A DNA stretch of 20,071 bases from positions 1 through 20,071 of the IMG/VR virus record IMGVR_UViG_3300024062_000089; one strand, given 5' to 3'. This document shows, one piece after another, positions 1-8,768 of the stretch. Both the position numbers and the translations under genes were made by a program. Each line of letters starts with the position of its first letter. The stretch's first letter is position 1. The DNA comes from a virus. The notes under the pieces were generated by a model. It was not told the origin of the DNA. It did not search any database and saw only the letters and a list, made by a program, of their open reading frames with translations.

Positions 1-793
1 GCAGTATGCCAGAGTCGTTAGCTATTTTGAGTGTACGCAACTTAACTGAGTTCGGGATGCTGTCATCAGTAAGAATACGTTTCATAGGAGTAGTTACTCC
101 TTTGTATAGCCATGAGTCAGTAAACAGGCTTGGTGCTATCTCAGCAACAGGCTCACCTTCTATTGGCTCAATCTGTTTCTGCAGATTAGCTATCTCTTCT
201 TCAGCAGACTTCTGCGCGGCAATCCTTCTTTGCATTGGGATTGTGACCAAGCCACTAATAGCACCGCCAAGAACAAACGAAGCACCAATGTTTAATGCAG
301 CCTCTTCTTTTGTAGCTAAAGGATCAAGCGGATAACGAATAGCCTCCTGACCAGCAACGACAGCAGCGGTAGATGCACCACCTCTAACAGCAGCGCCAGC
401 AAAGGTTGCAGCACGAGCAAACGGAATACCAATGTAGTTAATAGGATCAAACAGTTCCGCAGCAAACTGTGGTATAATACCTGATCTAGAAAGATCTTGG
501 CGTGTCTTTAATCCATCTCTTAAGTTTTGAACCAAAAACTCCATATGCTGTTGGCTTGTAGCTCTAAGCAATGTCGAGCCATACTGCTTCATATCATCAG
601 GAATATTGTCTATTGCCCTGTATCCATCTTGAGGCAAAGAAGGAAAGCGAGCTGTTTCCTTAGCTCTGTCTAGTAATGGATCATACTTATAAGCTAGTGA
701 TGCGCCAACAGTCCTCATAAAAGAAACATCGGGCAAAGGTCTTACTCCCTGCCCTGTTTCAATTTCTCTTAATGCCGTCAGCCCATTCTTCAT
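1..793 (-). CDS. Internal virion protein, N-terminal part (gp16-like position), cut by window edge
   Basis: This reading frame stays open from an ATG at 793 to the left edge, giving 264 residues beginning MKNGLTALREIETGQGVRPL. The start overlaps the previous stop as ATGA, which suggests translational coupling. Residues about 125-185 hold two Ala/Gly-rich, weakly hydrophobic stretches (FARAATFAGAAVRGGAS and IGASFVLGGAISGLVTIP), followed by a charged, coil-like segment. It follows two internal virion genes, the place where T7-like phages carry the largest core and DNA-ejection protein (gp16). I infer a role in the ejection complex, where hydrophobic stretches could contact the host membrane. 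No transglycosylase motif is visible in this part. The gene could instead be an unrelated late structural protein. Confidence 0.65.
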   Translation of the reverse strand, partial: MKNGLTALREIETGQGVRPLPDVSFMRTVGASLAYKYDPLLDRAKETARFPSLPQDGYRAIDNIPDDMKQYGSTLLRATSQQHMEFLVQNLRDGLKTRQDLSRSGIIPQFAAELFDPINYIGIPFARAATFAGAAVRGGASTAAVVAGQEAIRYPLDPLATKEEAALNIGASFVLGGAISGLVTIPMQRRIAAQKSAEEEIANLQKQIEPIEGEPVAEIAPSLFTDSWLYKGVTTPMKRILTDDSIPNSVKLRTLKIANDSGIL

Positions 794-3729
794 TCCAAGA
801 GACCTTTATTAATTTCTTCGTACTTTTTTTCGATGTAATCAGGCTCTTGCATTTTAAATATTTCTTGCTGTCTAGCCTCTTGTTTTTTTAGCTTAGCATC
901 AAGCTCACTTGCTTTTTTAGCCATATGATCTGCAATGTCACTACGATCAAATGTAGGCCACATAGGTTGACCATCTTGCTCAATAATCAATGGGCGCAGT
1001 TCCTCCCCCTCATCTACAAAGTAAGCAAAGTAATTTAAGCCAGCAGTGCTTTCATCGGGCACAAGCATTACACGTTTTTCATCTGCATCTAAGTTTGGAA
1101 TAAGACTATAACCAGATGGAAGTTGCTCATTTACTCTAGTAATAAATGCATTCCGATCATCTTTTTCAGGAAATACAGCCTGTAAAGAATAACGTGATCT
1201 CTTGATTGAGCCAGCAGGAAAGCGCGGATCAGCAATAAAACGGCTCTTTGCATACTTGCTATTAACAGTTGATCTTAACACAGAGTTAATCTGCGATGCA
1301 CTTTTTCCAGTAAGCGCCATATACTCAACCACAGACGCTAATTCTTCAGCAATAATAGGATCATCTACTTGATTTAGAGCATATGCAGTTGGCGTCATCT
1401 TATCTAAAACCACATCCATATTAAGTTTAGACTTAGGATCACGCTGCCTCTCAATTAAGTCCATTGCAATCTCATTAACGCTCTGACCAGTAATCAACCT
1501 TATTTCATGTATATCAGTTAGAAGTTGAGGATTTTTTATTGAATCCCCAAACGTACTAACAAAAGTGCCAGTCCCAGTGGGAGTATTGGATAAAACAGAA
1601 AACAAATCTAAATACTGCTCTGCATTAGGAACTTTTAATCCAGAACTAATTCTATCTAAATTAGTTATTAATCCCTGTGGTGGAGCGCTTCTCATTATAG
1701 AAAGCGCAGCAGCCCGTTGTGTATCGGGAAGCTGATCAAACTGCGCTAAGTCAATGTCAGCATTGTCCAGAATTTCCTGAACAATGTCTCTGTCAGCTTT
1801 TTCGTTAGCATTTCCACCGCCAGCAAGAATACGAATAGAGTTATTTTGAAGCTCAATTGCTTCTTTCATCTGTGTTTCTTCAGAAGCTACTGTAGATCTA
1901 AGCCCATTAATTTTACTAACGACAGCATCAACGTCATCTGTGGTTTCTAAGATTCGATTGCCAGCAGCGACTACATTATCTGGCATGCCTTCACGCTTAC
2001 CTCGGCTGTCTATATATGCAGCAAGATTATTAAGGCTGCGAGAGTTAGCGCGAGCGGCAAAGGTTGTGACCTCACCAAAGGCTCTAAACTTATTTAAACG
2101 AGCTAATTCAGATGCAGCCTTATCTGCGGTTAAGCCATCTGGACCAACACTACCTTTAATTCTAGTCACTAATGAATTAAATTCTTTATCATTAAGAGCG
2201 CCAGACTCAGCAGCAGTTGCGGCCTCTGTTACTGAATTATAAATATCAAGACGTAAGTTATCTCTATCTCTGTCTTTTCTAATTTGATTAATGTTTGCTG
2301 ATAGAACTTCTCTAGCAAACCCAGTGTCCTCATTGGGATCAAAAAAGTCAGTGTTGTAAATCTCAGAAATAAATGTGCGCTGCTTTAATGACAACTTGCT
2401 CATGTCTTCTGGATTATTGCTTACTAATGCAATCCGAAACTCTTCTACATTACCTTCAGCAGCCGCTTGAATTAAGTAAGGGCGAAGAAGATTCTGGCGA
2501 GCATCCCTTAAGTCACCCTCTCTTTCTGATCTGCTATAGCTTTCATCAGATAAGAAACGTTGATCTAACTTAGACTGAACATTTGCATACAGATCATTTG
2601 TTAAGTTAAGGCCAGCTTGTATAGAGTAAGCTTCATCTGAGGCAAAGGCATCAGACGCATTAAGACTAGATGTAGTAAGAAGGGTATCAATAGTATCGGG
2701 TAAAGTAAGCTCTACCTGTCTTGCTTTTAACTTTGCTAAGCTTGACGCTTGCTGGATTTGATCCTGCTCAACAGCATTGTAATCGCTAGATACAACCGAG
2801 CTATGTCTAAGAACCGCTTCTATATTTGCTGGCTCAACATACGCCAAAAGACTTTTAACTTCTTCCCGCAAGCCCTTTGGCAATCCTGACATCTGATTAC
2901 CGCGGGTTCGTATAGCAAGATCAATCGCATTTCGCTCTGATTTGTTTGCAGTGCCAGAAAGAAGAAACTCAACAGCACCTAATGCAATAGATTGTTTAAG
3001 TTGACGTGAAGCCGTTTGATCAGCGCCAACCTTTAGAAGCGAAGAAGATACACCGTTCTGAGCATTTGCAAACTCTCTATCATGTATTGCTTGAGCCTCA
3101 CTAACCTCTTCACTTTCACGAGCAATAAAGCCACCAGCGCGAGCAATGCTATAAGCATCGTCTTGACTTGCGCTAAGACCAGTTAAGATAGAGTTGGCTG
3201 CATTCTGTCTAGATCTTGTAGCAACGCGCTCTTGAATATTTAACTTTGTAAGCGCTAAGAATTTAGCACCCGTTGTTTCAACAAATGTTTTGTATCTTCC
3301 CTCAGCACCCTTAGACATTTGACCAATGTAATTACTCATTACATCATCATATGATTCAGGGTCGTATTGATATTTTAAGGCAATCTCTTGAGCTTTGATT
3401 CTTAATTCAGAACCAATTGAGTCTTCATATCTTTTATTAATAACACTTTGATATGCAGCAGATGCTATACGTCCAAATCCTTTAGGCGCTTTAAATGCCT
3501 CAGGCTTACCAGTCTCTGGATTAATAGTCCTTAGTTTCTTTTCCTCAACAGCCTCAGCAATCTCTATACCCTTTTTTTGAGCATCCTCGGCTGCCTCACG
3601 AAAGGCAATGTTTTGAAACGTAGAGGCGACATTACTAATTGCACGACCAATATCTTGACTTCCAGCATCAGTGCGAACAACACCTACAGGCTGATTAAAT
3701 ACTTGTGTTCGTTGTCTAATCACAGCCAT
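790..3729 (-). CDS. Large internal virion protein (gp15-like)
   Basis: This 979-residue protein begins MAVIRQRTQVFNQPVGVVRT, an opening I recognise from internal virion proteins of marine short-tailed phages. The next 100 residues are helical and contain LRTINPETGKPEAFKAP. The rest is long, mostly helical and hydrophilic, with no signal peptide and no visible enzyme motif; the C-terminal 60 residues are Lys/Glu-rich coil. In T7 the proteins at this position form the inner core and are ejected with the DNA to span the cell envelope. The ATG directly abuts the preceding TAA, and the stop overlaps the next start as ATGA, so it belongs to one translationally coupled block. Size and position fit gp15; assignment to a numbered T7 homologue is inference. 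Confidence 0.8.
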   Translation of the reverse strand: MAVIRQRTQVFNQPVGVVRTDAGSQDIGRAISNVASTFQNIAFREAAEDAQKKGIEIAEAVEEKKLRTINPETGKPEAFKAPKGFGRIASAAYQSVINKRYEDSIGSELRIKAQEIALKYQYDPESYDDVMSNYIGQMSKGAEGRYKTFVETTGAKFLALTKLNIQERVATRSRQNAANSILTGLSASQDDAYSIARAGGFIARESEEVSEAQAIHDREFANAQNGVSSSLLKVGADQTASRQLKQSIALGAVEFLLSGTANKSERNAIDLAIRTRGNQMSGLPKGLREEVKSLLAYVEPANIEAVLRHSSVVSSDYNAVEQDQIQQASSLAKLKARQVELTLPDTIDTLLTTSSLNASDAFASDEAYSIQAGLNLTNDLYANVQSKLDQRFLSDESYSRSEREGDLRDARQNLLRPYLIQAAAEGNVEEFRIALVSNNPEDMSKLSLKQRTFISEIYNTDFFDPNEDTGFAREVLSANINQIRKDRDRDNLRLDIYNSVTEAATAAESGALNDKEFNSLVTRIKGSVGPDGLTADKAASELARLNKFRAFGEVTTFAARANSRSLNNLAAYIDSRGKREGMPDNVVAAGNRILETTDDVDAVVSKINGLRSTVASEETQMKEAIELQNNSIRILAGGGNANEKADRDIVQEILDNADIDLAQFDQLPDTQRAAALSIMRSAPPQGLITNLDRISSGLKVPNAEQYLDLFSVLSNTPTGTGTFVSTFGDSIKNPQLLTDIHEIRLITGQSVNEIAMDLIERQRDPKSKLNMDVVLDKMTPTAYALNQVDDPIIAEELASVVEYMALTGKSASQINSVLRSTVNSKYAKSRFIADPRFPAGSIKRSRYSLQAVFPEKDDRNAFITRVNEQLPSGYSLIPNLDADEKRVMLVPDESTAGLNYFAYFVDEGEELRPLIIEQDGQPMWPTFDRSDIADHMAKKASELDAKLKKQEARQQEIFKMQEPDYIEKKYEEINKGLLE

Positions 3730-4188
3730 TTAGTTTTCTCCACCGTCAGCAGTAGCAGACGTTTTTCCATAATCATAAATGCCCTGAGCCATAGTTCCAG
3801 CTGCATTAAACAATGAAGAGGTGTAAGCGTTTCTGCCGCGGCGCTTTTCAGCCATTGCTTGCATTTCAGACCTCATTGCATTCATACTTTTTTGACGAGC
3901 AATTCGGCCAAGATCATCCCCTACTAATTCCTGCTGTCTTTCAAGAAAGGCTTGAACACTTTTATCTGAGCCCACATCCCGACCAGAAGCATAAAATGAA
4001 GCAATGTTAGCAGAAGTGGCTAAATCATATTCTTCTTTTCTAGCTCTAGCTTGCTGCATTGCTTGAGTTTCATTTAAAACTTTATCTGTTTTAATGTTAA
4101 ATGCATTTAAATCAGCAGATTCTTTAGCAGCTTGACCGGCAGCTATCTGTCCAATCGCACTTATTCCAGCGCCAATAAGTTGCAACAT
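3730..4188 (-). CDS. Small internal virion protein (gp14-like)
   Basis: This 152-residue protein has an Ala/Gly-rich, mildly hydrophobic N-terminus (MLQLIGAGISAIGQIAAGQ) followed by a long amphipathic helix with many Gln, Arg and Glu residues. A Gly/Ala segment (LFNAAGTMAQGIYDYG) lies near the C-terminus. This architecture is typical of the gp14-like core protein of T7-like phages, which is ejected and inserts into the outer membrane. Its ATG overlaps the tail tubular B stop as TAATG, and its own stop abuts the next gene. The helical hydrophobic ends and the place between tail tubular B and the large internal protein support the call; sequence similarity alone would be weak. Confidence 0.75.
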   Translation of the reverse strand: MLQLIGAGISAIGQIAAGQAAKESADLNAFNIKTDKVLNETQAMQQARARKEEYDLATSANIASFYASGRDVGSDKSVQAFLERQQELVGDDLGRIARQKSMNAMRSEMQAMAEKRRGRNAYTSSLFNAAGTMAQGIYDYGKTSATADGGEN

Positions 4189-6749
4189 TAGATTATTAAC
4201 TCCGCTACTAATCCGTTTACTTGAAGTTCTAGTGGAGAATCCTGTTCAATAGTTATTTGAGGATTCCTACTGTAACCAAGTAATCTTATTTCTTTTTTGC
4301 CAGTAAACTCAAAAACATTAACTGACCTACTGTTAATTTTTAAAGAGCTAGTTCCCTTCAAATCAACAACAACATTTGTAATTCCTCTAAGCGATCCAGT
4401 AGCAGGGCCATTTCCTGCAGAAACGTCAACAGGATTAGTCACAAGCTTAATGTCAAATTTCTTACCTACATATGCCTTTGTATTGTCATCAGGAGTATGA
4501 GTCAGCAAATCAATGTAGTTTGTATCACCAGATAAAACAGTTGCTGTTGAATAAGATGTACTTCCATTATCAGTCTTTATTAAATCAACCGTATCACCAG
4601 AAGAATAAGTTGTTCCAACATTCAAAATTCTTTTGGGAAAAAGAGTAACACCAGATGCAGAAGTCCAATCAACCGTAGAGTCACTGCTAGGTGTATATCC
4701 AAGTGTATAATTATAAGTCACAAAGTAAGTAGTGGTAGATCCAATAGTGCTTGAACCTCTTGTAAATAATTCTTTAGGCGAGTCATTTAGGTTTGAAAGA
4801 TATATACCCTTTGCGGAAAATTGATTGCTGAAAGCAGAATTTGTTAATCCAGTAAGAATAATAAAGGATTTATTATCTGGGCGCTGAGCTTCTGTACCGC
4901 CATAAAATTTAATTTTTGCGCTAGTAGAGCCATCTATTATCGTAGCTTCTATTCGTGTTACGTCAAAGCTAGTGTTTAAGTATGTAGCACTTAAATAATT
5001 ATCTAAGCCAGACTCGTCCGTAAACTCACATAACTGCAACTTATCATCATACCAAACGTCAGCAAACAAACGATTGTGAATAGAGGCTACAGAAGAAAAA
5101 TTACCATCTGTTGTTACTCTGCTCCAAGAAGCTCTCTTCTCTGCTCTGTTTGAACTGAATAAAGCAATGTCGCCAGTACCTAACGTTATTGCAGCATAAG
5201 AATCCGGTAGTCCAAATCCACTATGAACAACAGATAAATACTTAGGGTTATCTATAAGGTGTGAAGCTATAGCGGATATAGAAGTTGATGTGTAAGCCTC
5301 TTCTGATTCAGTATAAAGATACTCCCTAATTCCCTTCTTACCTTTTTCAGCAAAGATAGTAGCACCATCTATTGATAAAGGGCCAAGAAATTCACAGCCA
5401 TATGGTGTTTGCTTTCTTATCTGAGCATTTGTTGGAGTAATGGCTTGGTTTAAGTAAGTAGGTATATACAATTCACCAGTCGCAGTAAAAACCTGCAAGT
5501 CACGGTTGGAAACTAAATATCTGATTTGATTTACATCACCCGTTGCAGCAACCAGTTGAATTGAATCATCATCAGCAGCCTCGCCAACATCAAAGTTAAA
5601 GAAGCTGCCAATCTTACTCATCCAAATATTGTCTGGCTCTGCTATCGTTCCACCAAAACACAATCTGTTTTCATGAAAGGTAACAGCAGCAGGATAGCCT
5701 CGAACAGCAGACCAAGACTGCTCGTCCCAATCCCGAATAGGAGCATGAGAAACTACTTTAACATTACCGCCGCCATCCTCACTTAGATTTGAAGTGCCTC
5801 CGGCCTGATAAGTATAAGTATTTTCATCTATAATTTCTCTAACTTGATCAGTAGCATTTAATTGAGAAGTATTAATTCCACCTGTTGCACTAGCGCCCTC
5901 AATTGTAATGGCATCACCAACATTAAGGCCATGATTTAGGTGACTAACTTCAACAAGATTTGAGCCATCAGCCGTTCTTAACGGGTTCAAAACAGATAAG
6001 CGTATTTTAAGGGTATCAATTACACTAGCTTGAACTGTAGTGGCTGATACATAATTAGTTATTAAAATTTCAGACTCATGATACCTAACAGTAACGCCAA
6101 CATGATCTGGCACCCAGTAGTTTTCGCTTGTTGTAAGCGTAACATTGCCACTTATTGCTGATGGATCTAGGGTTACGCCATTGTCTTGGAATGTAGAGTA
6201 TGGCTGATAGGTTATTTTATTATCAGCACGAGCATCAAAGCTATAAACGCTAATCTCAAAAGCATCCAATGCAGTTCTGGTTAGAATGCGAGGAGCAAAC
6301 AAGGGATGGCAAATAAACATTGCATCACCATACTGAGCAACAGTGTATTCTTGTAAATACTCCTGATCAAATGGTAAATCGTTGCTGCTTGTGTCTTGAG
6401 TAATTGTTTCCACTAAATACAAGTTGCCAGCTGTTGTATAAGTGCCAGAATTATCTAGGAAAAAACAGCGAACTTCTTCATGACCAATTGATATAATGTA
6501 TGACTCATTATCATCAAACTCAAATTTAAATAAATGAGATTGCTCTGGATAAGCGCTGTTATAGTTTATGCTGTAGTCATGGTGGTTTTTTAGGCCAAAT
6601 CTTTTTTTTACTGAACCCTCTGCGGTAACTACCATATTCTCCACATGCTGCGCTGACGCAGAATAAACAGGAGAATCGGTTCTCATTATCAAAGAGTCAC
6701 TAATCTCGCCAAATTGAAAGCTATTCTGTGCTACTCTAACTTTCTGCAT
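4188..6749 (-). CDS. Tail tubular protein B (gp12-like nozzle)
   Basis: This 853-residue protein opens MQKVRVAQNSFQFGEISDSL and contains ENMVVTAEGSVKKRFGLKN near residue 40. Both are characteristic of gp12-like tail nozzle proteins, whose N-terminus has an F-x-x-G-E-[IL]-S motif and an R-x-G segment. The protein is rich in beta-forming residues, Ser, Thr and Asn, as expected for a beta-propeller nozzle. It would form the distal tail tube together with tail tubular protein A. Its start overlaps the tail tubular A stop as TAATG, and its stop overlaps the next start as TAATG. A middle segment around residues 255-330 (VEVSHLNHGLNVGDAITIEG) resembles an inserted beta domain that could vary between relatives. 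Confidence 0.9.
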   Translation of the reverse strand: MQKVRVAQNSFQFGEISDSLIMRTDSPVYSASAQHVENMVVTAEGSVKKRFGLKNHHDYSINYNSAYPEQSHLFKFEFDDNESYIISIGHEEVRCFFLDNSGTYTTAGNLYLVETITQDTSSNDLPFDQEYLQEYTVAQYGDAMFICHPLFAPRILTRTALDAFEISVYSFDARADNKITYQPYSTFQDNGVTLDPSAISGNVTLTTSENYWVPDHVGVTVRYHESEILITNYVSATTVQASVIDTLKIRLSVLNPLRTADGSNLVEVSHLNHGLNVGDAITIEGASATGGINTSQLNATDQVREIIDENTYTYQAGGTSNLSEDGGGNVKVVSHAPIRDWDEQSWSAVRGYPAAVTFHENRLCFGGTIAEPDNIWMSKIGSFFNFDVGEAADDDSIQLVAATGDVNQIRYLVSNRDLQVFTATGELYIPTYLNQAITPTNAQIRKQTPYGCEFLGPLSIDGATIFAEKGKKGIREYLYTESEEAYTSTSISAIASHLIDNPKYLSVVHSGFGLPDSYAAITLGTGDIALFSSNRAEKRASWSRVTTDGNFSSVASIHNRLFADVWYDDKLQLCEFTDESGLDNYLSATYLNTSFDVTRIEATIIDGSTSAKIKFYGGTEAQRPDNKSFIILTGLTNSAFSNQFSAKGIYLSNLNDSPKELFTRGSSTIGSTTTYFVTYNYTLGYTPSSDSTVDWTSASGVTLFPKRILNVGTTYSSGDTVDLIKTDNGSTSYSTATVLSGDTNYIDLLTHTPDDNTKAYVGKKFDIKLVTNPVDVSAGNGPATGSLRGITNVVVDLKGTSSLKINSRSVNVFEFTGKKEIRLLGYSRNPQITIEQDSPLELQVNGLVAELII

Positions 6750-7327
6750 TAGCTACGCCTTTGACTTATAAACCTCGAAGTGTTTAGCTTTTTAGTTGTT
6801 TGCTGTTGTGAATCAAGTCTACGCGCTCTCATTAAAAACTGCTCACCTTTTTGCTCCATCAAGGAAGCAAGCTGAGCATCACGCGCAACTGAAATAGAAA
6901 GCATGGCAGCAACTTGGAACTCTACAGCCATTGTAAAGTAAGGAGGCCAGTAAGCCTCGTCTGCTCTAAAGATATAATCAGCTACAAGAACCTCAGTCTC
7001 GTTAGCATCGCAATAAACCTTATCTCCATAAGTATCATAGATGATAGGCTCATCGTTTATTGTTACAGCACTTAGCATAATAAGATCAGACGGAAGCTGG
7101 TAAGCCGCATCGAATCGACCCGTTGGTGCCGCTACGAGTCTACTAATCTGCTGTTGATTGGTAGCAAAACGCCATCTTGAGTTAGTTAGCGCAGCGCGAG
7201 CAACATCCTCATATACAGCGTCAACTACATCAGCTTCTACCGTACCCTCGTCAAACGATTGGATAGGAGAGCCACCCATTAGGATAGATGCGCGGGAACA
7301 TACTTTGATTGCTGTATTTGCTGGCAT
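6749..7327 (-). CDS. Tail tubular protein A (gp11-like gatekeeper)
   Basis: This 192-residue protein has the usual length and pattern of gp11-like adaptors: an N-terminal helical segment (VCSRASILMGGSPIQSFDEG), then VYEDVARAALTNSRWRFAT, the sheet segment YQLPSDLIMLSAVTIND, and a C-terminal helix with MARRLDSQQ-like charge. It forms the ring between portal and tail nozzle. It lies just after the capsid gene, as in T7, separated by a short hairpin at 7336-7353. No strong Shine-Dalgarno precedes the ATG in the 31-nt gap, so translation may depend on coupling or on the fold of that hairpin. The stop overlaps the tail tubular B start. Confidence 0.9.
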   Translation of the reverse strand: MPANTAIKVCSRASILMGGSPIQSFDEGTVEADVVDAVYEDVARAALTNSRWRFATNQQQISRLVAAPTGRFDAAYQLPSDLIMLSAVTINDEPIIYDTYGDKVYCDANETEVLVADYIFRADEAYWPPYFTMAVEFQVAAMLSISVARDAQLASLMEQKGEQFLMRARRLDSQQQTTKKLNTSRFISQRRS

Positions 7328-7353
7328 AAGAAGTTAGGGGGCTTTCGCCCCCC
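7328..7353 (-). terminator. Hairpin terminator candidate after the capsid gene
   Basis: Read on the minus strand, the RNA has GGGGGC-GAAA-GCCCCC (7352-7337), a six-pair GC stem with a stable GAAA tetraloop, followed by UAACUUCUUAUG. The tail is only moderately U-rich, so termination would be partial. T7 has its main terminator in the same place, after the capsid gene, which raises capsid mRNA above downstream tail mRNA. The same role here is inference from structure and position. Confidence 0.6.
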
Positions 7354-7358
7354 TCCTA

Positions 7359-8167
7359 TTAGTTGTTGTCGAGAACTTCAAATACACCGTCATCATCGAT
7401 AACGACAGAACCCATAGACATCATTGATGTCGCAAGGTGCGCTACCTTCTGCGGTACATAGTTGAGCTCGGTTTGAACATCAGAGTTAATGCCAATGCCC
7501 ACAGCACGAGCGTGGTAAGCAAAGTTTTTACCGCCAGCTACTGCTGAAGTTGAAAAGATCTTGAATCCCAAGAACTCTTTCATTGTCATGCCACCAGCAA
7601 ACGGAAGGCTTTGCGCCCCAACGTAGTCTGATGAAGCAAACTCATTGATGTTAAACAAGTCAGCAAATCCAGCAGGAGACATAGCCAAGTAGCGCTGTCC
7701 GTCTTCTGGAACATCTTCTGCACCAAATGTTTGGAACAAAGTCAGAAGGTCTGCTTTACCAAGCGCTCCACTTGTATCAGCAATCTGAGTTGAGTTAGCA
7801 CCAGCATCCATAGCTGCTACAATCAAAGCATCAGTTTGGCGACCTAAAGCAGCAGCAGCAGATTGCGCTACAGCTTGACGCTCATTGATGTTGATTTTCA
7901 ATTCATCCAGCTTGTCGATATACTCAGCTGCATAGTAGTCAGCCATAGTCGCTTCGACATTGGTGTGCGCTAGTTCCATTGTAGAAACATCGCCATTGCG
8001 TGTTTTAGTTGATGCAGTGCCTTTTCCAATTACTTGAAACGTGCAGTTGAACCAGTCACATTGGTTGAGCGTACTGTGTTGCGGAGTTTAGAACCCATAC
8101 GCTGATATGCCATGTGAACTTCTGATTCAAACTGTTTGATAAAAGCTTGGTCAATAGTATTAGCCAT
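7359..8167 (-). CDS. Major capsid protein, gene broken by an apparent one-base deletion
   Basis: From the ATG at 8167 (upstream AGGA, 9 nt spacing) the frame reads MANTIDQAFIKQFESEVHMA to residue 45 and then meets TAA. In the -1 frame the expected protein continues from FQVIGKGTASTKTRNGDVST through HTNVEATMADYYAAEYIDKL to the stop at 7359. Adding one T to the TTT run at 8037-8039 restores a single 269-residue protein. The joined sequence matches the N-terminal half of T7-like capsid proteins (RFQ.IGKG...HTNVEA..ADYYA). It is somewhat shorter than T7 gp10A. The likely causes are a base lost in a homopolymer by sequencing, or a real mutation. The ATG at 7979 begins an internal fragment and is unlikely to be the true start. 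Confidence 0.9.
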
Positions 8168-8201
8168 TTTACAGTCCTATTTTGAAGTTACAGTTGCCAA
8201 C

Positions 8202-8235
8202 GGGTATCCACTCTTTCACTTCAACAAGGGTATCC
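8202..8235. repeat. Direct repeat pair upstream of the capsid gene
   Basis: The 79-nt gap between the gp13-like gene and the capsid gene holds two copies of GGGTATCC at 8202-8209 and 8228-8235 (GGATACCC on the coding strand), 26 nt apart start to start. That is about 2.5 helical turns. The gap is the longest break in the structural gene block, so a promoter, processing site or protein-binding site is possible. I see no convincing sigma70 -35/-10 pair here. No other exact copy was noticed in the window by eye. Confidence 0.4.
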
Positions 8236-8246
8236 TCTCGGGCCTT

Positions 8247-8768
8247 TCAGTGCGTTATGGGCCGTAATTCCCCATCGTAAACACTTTTTTTGTTTGGATT
8301 GCAACGCACAAAATCAACGTACTTATGCGGAGGTGATATGCTTACACCTACCGGCTCAAAGCCAAGCCACACCGCCCAGTCTACCATAATCTCATAATCA
8401 GCAAGTATGGTCATAGTCATTTGAGGCTGCGTTTGCTCTAAATAATTAAGCAACATCTTTGAGCCACGAGCTATAGATGTAAAGTTTTCTTTAATTCTAT
8501 GAGAAAACATAAAGAACATCTGCGGGTAATCTTGGTCTTCGTTATACCAAAGGCCACCAACCGCAGTAAATACTTCACCCTCCTTGCGAACTAAGTAACA
8601 CTCAGAGCATTCGTACATTTCTGTAATGGCTTGCTTAATATCCAAGTGCCCAAGGATTTTAAGCTCTCTTATATTCTCATGACTTAGATTGGCAGCAACC
8701 TCATCAATATGGTCAAGAGTAAAAGGGGTTAAGTAGAACTTACCCCTCTTGAGGATTTTAACCTCCAT
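8247..8768 (-). CDS. gp13-like internal virion protein with GNAT-like fold
   Basis: This 173-residue protein has the layout of a GNAT acetyltransferase: an N-terminal strand with a helix (FTLDHIDEVAANLS), a central strand pair (VFTAVGGLWYN and YPQMFFMFSH), and a late helix-strand pair (MVDWAVWLGFEPVG) like the W-x-x-x-x-GF motif of phage gp13 proteins. T7 gp13-type proteins (DUF2833) keep this fold and are needed for virion assembly, although they may not be enzymes. I do not see a clear Q/R-x-x-G-x-G/A acetyl-CoA loop, which argues against catalysis. It overlaps the scaffold gene by 11 nt. Its place between scaffold and capsid differs from T7, where gene 13 follows the tail genes. Confidence 0.7.
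   Translation of the reverse strand: MEVKILKRGKFYLTPFTLDHIDEVAANLSHENIRELKILGHLDIKQAITEMYECSECYLVRKEGEVFTAVGGLWYNEDQDYPQMFFMFSHRIKENFTSIARGSKMLLNYLEQTQPQMTMTILADYEIMVDWAVWLGFEPVGVSISPPHKYVDFVRCNPNKKSVYDGELRPITH

Noticed and set aside
6-335. 109-residue plus-strand frame at the left edge
   Set aside because: It is the antisense shadow of the internal virion gene, whose minus-strand frame is continuous, coupled by ATGA and compositionally sensible.
8032-8041. Programmed -1 frameshift in the capsid gene
   Set aside because: The site CGTTTCAAGTAA has no canonical slippery heptamer, and without the shift only a 45-residue product results. T7-type capsid recoding occurs near the C-terminus, not the start. 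A lost base is the simpler explanation.
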